The position numbers were made by a program, and so were the translations under genes. Below the pieces are notes generated by a model. It was given only the letters and a program-made list of their open reading frames with translations, was not told where the DNA came from and did not search any database. Below, one piece after another: positions 59,328 through 64,000 of a DNA stretch of 64,000 nucleotides (position 1 is the first letter of the stretch; each line of letters begins with the position of its first letter). Source of the stretch: Micropterus salmoides (lineage: Eukaryota; Chordata; Actinopteri; Centrarchiformes; Centrarchidae); contig NW_024044681.1 of assembly GCF_014851395.1 (NCBI RefSeq), positions 19,076,873 through 19,140,872 of the forward strand, written 5' to 3'.

Positions 59328-62300
59328 CTAAAGAGAGGAGAGTAAGAGGAGAAACACCGTTTACTTTTCTTTGCCTGCTTCAGTGTCAGCCACGGTGGAC
59401 CATCATCGAGCAGGTCCACGGGAGCCACTGGAGCAGTTAGATTTATCTACATCTTTTAATATAACACCACCTCAATTGACCCAAGCTGACCAAAGAGCAC
59501 ACATAAAAAGGGAGAAAACAGGACTCATCTTAATTGACATTGACACAAGAAAATATATTGTTTTTGCAGTTCTGACCTTCAAACTCCAAACACATTCGGG
59601 ACCAACATAAGCTGTTAATAAAAAGGCAGCACCCAGATGCTTTCCCAGTTATTTATGAAGGGTTTCTCACTTCATTCTTGCTTTGGCCTGCGCTTATGAA
59701 ATGACATGACATGACGGATTGTTTAATTTGTGTCAATACATATTTCTTCCTAGTTTGCTTTGATAAATGCGATACCAAAGTACTGTGAGGATTTAAATCC
59801 CTGACGGTTACGTAATTTAAGATTCTGGCACTGTCTGCAATGGTCTAAATAGCCTCAGTGACAAACAAAACTGCTTGAATTTTCTAGGCCTCTTATTTTC
59901 TAGCCACCAAACAGGAGGTCAAAAAAAACATTGTGAACCATTTGAGGATATTTAACAAGACACTACTTTGTTGATTAAATCTAATTTCTGTTGTCAGCAT
60001 TTGATCTGGTTTTGTCTCATTTCTAACCAGGGTTCCCCTTTTTACCTGGTTACTGTGCGTTTAACTGCTGTGTTACTTGCAAAATGAACTGATTAATCAG
60101 CTAAGGCAGCATAATGGAATTCAGAGTCAGCTTTGTCACCTACAACAGGGGCATCCTTGCCATACCAACCATACTGGAAATGTTTGTATGCACAAACAAC
60201 ATGTGTTCAACACACATACACACACACGCCCTCCCGCCCGCCCGCCCGCCCAATACAATGTGTATACATGAAATATGCGCACACATCAATACACACACAT
60301 ATACTACAAGTGCCATGCTGATAAGGCTTCTGTCTTGACTCTACCCCAGCCAAATAAGATATGCAGCCTCTGACAACAACTTGTTAAACTGAAATTCTTT
60401 CAGATTCGTTCTATCCAAAACAACCACAATTCAGACGGACAAAGCTCCTGAAAACTGCAAAATGAAACTTTTTTCTTCCATGTTTACATTTAGAAATGGT
60501 GCTGAATGGGCTCGTGTCCCCGCAACATCACGCGAACACTGTCTCATTCCTTCCTCTGTCTCTTCCCCATTTTTTCCAGTCAGTCGTTCTCCAAGCACGC
60601 CACCTTAAAAGCAGAAATTCCTTAAAAAAAGATTTCTATTCCTCATTTATGCGTCAGAGATCTCATACTGCACAGAGCCAGTGACTCTGACTAAAATGTT
60701 TAGTCACGATTGTTTTGTTCTTAAATGTCCAGTCACGACTGAAATAAACCTTTTTTTCCCCCTACGTTCTGCATCATAGCTATTGTGATCAACTGTTTGG
60801 TTATTTTAAATGTAGCCTACAGCTGTGGGGAAAAAAATTAAATAATGTAATTTGTAGAATCCATTATTTAACTCTTTGCAAAGATACTGTCAAAACAATA
60901 CTCTAAGCCAGTCATTAGCATTTTATGTACACAGTGATATATGATATATGGAGTAATTTGTAAAATACACACAAGCCATTTAACACCAGCGTAATACATA
61001 TTTAACACAATAGGGAGAAGGAGAGCCTGCTGTACAGTCAAGATACATGCTTGAGAATACATCTCATGAGCCCATATATTGCTACGAGATTAAAGTCTGG
61101 AAAAATGTCTCCCGAAAGAGTTGACTGAGGAGCCTGACAAGATGCTGACAAGAGTTTTTAGATGATGACATGACTCAGTTTCTTGAAACGTACAATTCCT
61201 GTGAACAATAAGGTTTTGTAGATAACAGAGATTCAGCATGCCCCCCCCCCCAAACTTAATTCAGAAACTTCACTTGGTGCAATGTGAATAGCTGCCATTT
61301 TTCAAGTTTAGAAATCAGAAGCAAAGACCAGGGTCAGCCCTGCAAGTGGTGCGTTCCTCCAGTCAGGTGCAGCAACAGCTTACGCTGAGAAAAACGAGAT
61401 GTCATTTGTCTGTTACAGTCTGTCTCAAAGTAAACAGCAAGTGAGAGGTGACAATTGTGGGCCGATGTTGCTAGGTTAAAAATAACACAAACATTCAACA
61501 ATAGGAATAAATGGCTGTTAATCAGATTTATGTCTAATCCACCTCTCTTGAAAAGTCTGAAAAACGTCCTGACACCGCATGATCAGCTCATGCCCTCGAC
61601 CTCGCTGATAAAGGACGGGTCCTTGCACAACAAGAATTACCCAACATGTCTGTCAACCTGTAAGTAACCTATCTGTACAGTCAGTCACTCTTTCCATTCA
61701 CCACTTTTCCATTAACCTCTCTAGTATGTACCTATTTACCCAGCAATCAGGTCACACCCTCGCAAAAAAAAAAAAAACTATAGGCCCAATGTCTGTGGAG
61801 AGCAGACTAAAAGGAAAACCACCAAGGGAGGAAAAGCTCATAGGATAATACGTTACACCAGGAACTCAACAGGGGTCAAATGCTAAAGAGTTGAGAAAAA
61901 CAGTCAGTGATGCATTTGACCAAGTGTTGGGCAAACAGGCTACTGTCTAGTGTCTGCCGTGGCTCCCAAAATTCAATGGCTACTTTTACTATCTGATCCA
62001 CCAAAGACGTGGCTGGATGTCTGCCACGCTGGCTGGTGAAACAGCCAAACTTCCCAGCTGTAGTCAAAATTTTCACCAGCGTTCTGGCTGGTTGAAAATT
62101 TCCCACACTGACTGAAGGAACATGCTAAAACAGAGAGATAGAAGAACACACCCAGCGCACACTCTGTCCCTCAAAACAAATATCAACACAGGGATACAGG
62201 CCAGACTATGTCTACTATTTTCTCATATCCGCCTCAGTATCTTATGTGGACTTACTGATATTGCTTTAGGTCAAATAAACCAAACATTCAAAGACAAGGG

Positions 62301-64000
62301 AAGCAGAAAGCAGAGGTGCACACCTCTTGCATAGGCAAGCACACTACAACACATTACCCGCTGCATTTATGGCATTTCTGTATTATACTATGATAACTGA
62401 GCAGGAGCAGTAAGCCAAAGCTCTCTTGTGCTTCAAAGATTTTATGCTTTCATTGGGTGCCATTCTTCTTTATTGTACCATCTCCTTGGTACAGTAATAT
62501 TTTGGCTGAGTATCGCATGGTAATCCTATTATATTGTTTCAGGAGAATAGGAATTCATTTTGTGGCCGTGACGGACTCTGTATGGCGGACAGGAGGCCTG
62601 TCTGGCGCTCTGCAGTTGCTAAGCATTAGCCTGGAGAGGTGCAGAGGGCGATTAATCATCAGATTTGTGCATCGTGCATCCATCTCTCTCTCAACAACTG
62701 GCCAGCTGACCAGCAAAGTATTCATCCCTGGCAGATTGCAGGGCGTGCACACACAGTCATGGTCACTCATCACGTCCACACACACACGCACACGCTAGCT
62801 GCAAGCAAGACACACACAATTTACAGTGCAGTCCATGTCAGTGCATCTATGAAAGCTTGCCCACGCTAACCCAAGGCCTTAGTTATAAACACAGAGGCCA
62901 TGGCATGACTTATTGTAATATTTGCAGAGAGACACCCCATTTTACCACGACTGTGAATTAAAAAAGCCAGCATGATGCATTGATTTTCATTAAGAAGAGT
63001 GGCCTCTACCGAGTCTTGTCGCCATTTCTGAGTGTTTGACCCTGAGTTAACAAACATATACTGAACTGATCTACCTGCACAGTGATGCATCATCAAATAT
63101 AGAATCATCACCTTTCAAAAAGGAAGCGTAACAGGTGGATTTCCCTAGTGTGGGCTTAATAGTCTATCTTATGTTATCTTGTCTGCTCAGTGGTTCAAAA
63201 AAATAAAAAACACTCAAAAGAAAATCTGATGAATCATAACGTGTTGGTGTAGTAGGAGGCATGGAACTGAAAACTGGGCTTTTAAAATTCAATTACCATG
63301 AACTATAGGTTCACTTAGTGTTACTTTTTCACATTCTGGTCAATCCAAAGCACATACACATTTACAGCTCATCTATTGTCAGAGACATGACAACATAGAA
63401 CTGCTACCATTTTGGAATATGCTGAAAAATTACTTTTGGGTGAGACCACCTGCTTCACCAGGAGTTACACCAAATGCTAATTTGCCACTTAGCCAATGCT
63501 ACCTGAACTTTGAAGAATACCAAATGCTAATATGGGTGCTGTGGGTGGGCCTGCTGTATAGTGTAGGTGCATCACACGTCAGTCATTTGACGTGCATGCC
63601 ACACACTGAACTTTGTTGCTTTTGTGGGGTAAGACTTGAAGAAGAAATGAAATGAGTGTCACTTTGACTGTACGAGCTAGTGTTAGGCCAGAGTCACTTC
63701 ACATACTGCACCTTTAGTCATAAAAACAGTTGATAGATGATGGTATTGCACATCTGTACAACTACCTAAATATTAACAAAATAGAAACTTTTAAAGCTGC
63801 ATCCGATTAACTATAAAGTGAAAACAAGGTTGAAATAACAAAATGGACCAGTCTCTCAACTCTACATATGTTTTGATCTTAAAGGCCACAAAAACAAAGG
63901 ACAACCTACATCAGATTTGACACGTAGGGAAGTGAAGAATGATTAAATACAGAGTGGAGTGGGTGATTAATGGAAACATTAATCTTCCATGTCACCTGCC
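59328..64000 (-). other. cpeb4: cpeb4 intron 1, partial
   Basis: Upstream of exon 2 on the minus strand. No stretch resembling the CPEB4 N-terminal exon (His/Gln/Pro-rich) was found, so the intron continues past the window. It holds a GCCC-type tandem at about 60230-60252, a C-homopolymer near 61242-61251 and an A-run near 61766-61778. Confidence 0.75.
60230..60252 (+). repeat. (GCCC)n short tandem
   Basis: About five units of GCCC/CCCG next to a CA-rich tract. GC-rich island of simple sequence in an AT-rich intron. Confidence 0.85.

Larger units (their letters stand above)
39465..64000 (-). other. cpeb4: cpeb4 gene, partial (exons 2-10 plus 3' UTR)
   Basis: Gene-level record. CPEB4 is a cytoplasmic RNA-binding protein that binds U-rich cytoplasmic polyadenylation elements in 3' UTRs and controls poly(A) tail length and translation. 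Nine exons on the minus strand splice in frame (91, 51, 24, 171, 90, 119, 115, 182 and 228 nt; 1071 nt in total, 356 residues plus stop). All have AG/GT borders and compatible phases. Residues about 100-182 form RRM1, about 190-275 RRM2, and 282-356 the ZZ-type zinc domain. Assignment to CPEB4 rather than CPEB2 or CPEB3 rests on the exon 2 core LESSLIDIMRAE, the exon 5 string SSLFPMEDGF, GLGSPHCF, and the C-terminus RPRHISFRWN; this comparison is from memory of the family. The N-terminal disordered exon 1 was not found in 59328-64000 and should lie to the right. Whether this is the a or b teleost paralogue cannot be told. Confidence 0.95.

Noticed and set aside
59328..64000. Search for the CPEB4 N-terminal exon
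   Set aside because: No His/Gln/Pro-rich frame or CPEB4-like N-terminus seen on the minus strand, so exon 1 is placed outside the window.
1..64000. CRISPR arrays, tRNA genes, rRNA genes, viral integrations
   Set aside because: No spaced direct repeats of CRISPR type, no intact cloverleaf outside decayed SINEs, no rRNA-like blocks, and no retroviral gag/pol-like frames were recognised by eye.

Overview
The window looks like a piece of a ray-finned (teleost) fish nuclear genome. It is AT-rich and intron-dominated. It carries many CA/TG microsatellites and many interspersed DNA-transposon and SINE relics of kinds I recognise from teleosts. It is not bacterial or viral: coding sequence occurs only as short exons bounded by GT...AG splice sites, and long open frames are absent. 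The species cannot be named from the sequence alone.

Two protein-coding genes can be supported, both on the minus strand. The right half (about 39.46 kb to beyond the right edge) is cpeb4, a cytoplasmic polyadenylation element-binding protein. Nine coding exons are present (exons 2 to 10), encoding 356 residues with both RRMs and the C-terminal ZZ-type zinc-binding domain. The two short alternative exons of the family are also present: 51 nt, and a 24-nt microexon. The large first coding exon is not seen and must lie past base 64000. A long AT-rich 3' UTR of about 4.4 kb ends at a plausible poly(A) signal at 39484-39489.

The left half is nsg2 (neuronal vesicle trafficking associated 2). It has a GC-rich non-coding first exon and promoter near 35.0-35.3 kb, a first coding exon at 34434-34562 and a second at 21301-21411. 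The exons for the transmembrane helix and the lumenal C-terminus were not found and should lie left of base 1. The order cpeb4 then nsg2 on the same strand matches the mammalian neighbourhood (CPEB4-C5orf47-NSG2). No C5orf47 homologue was recognised in the 4.2 kb between them.

Most of the remaining sequence is intron and transposon debris. The clearest elements are: a 1.3-kb hAT-like non-autonomous element with terminal inverted repeats and an 8-bp target duplication (51667-52975); a 1.15-kb insertion that splits an older repeat and is flanked by a perfect 11-bp duplication (31818-32970); a Tc1/mariner relic with a decayed DDE transposase fragment (about 23165-23772); a TTAA-flanked piggyBac-like MITE (16407-16908); a foldback element with 134-bp arms (36282-36663); and a mosaic of repeats at 2380-6560.

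No previously undescribed system was found. The most interesting points are fine-scale splicing features of cpeb4: the conserved 24-nt microexon, the kinase-site motif it completes, its UGC-bearing acceptor, and a (TTTC)n microsatellite that serves as the polypyrimidine tract of the following exon. Non-coding stretches not listed separately show only intron-like sequence to my reading.
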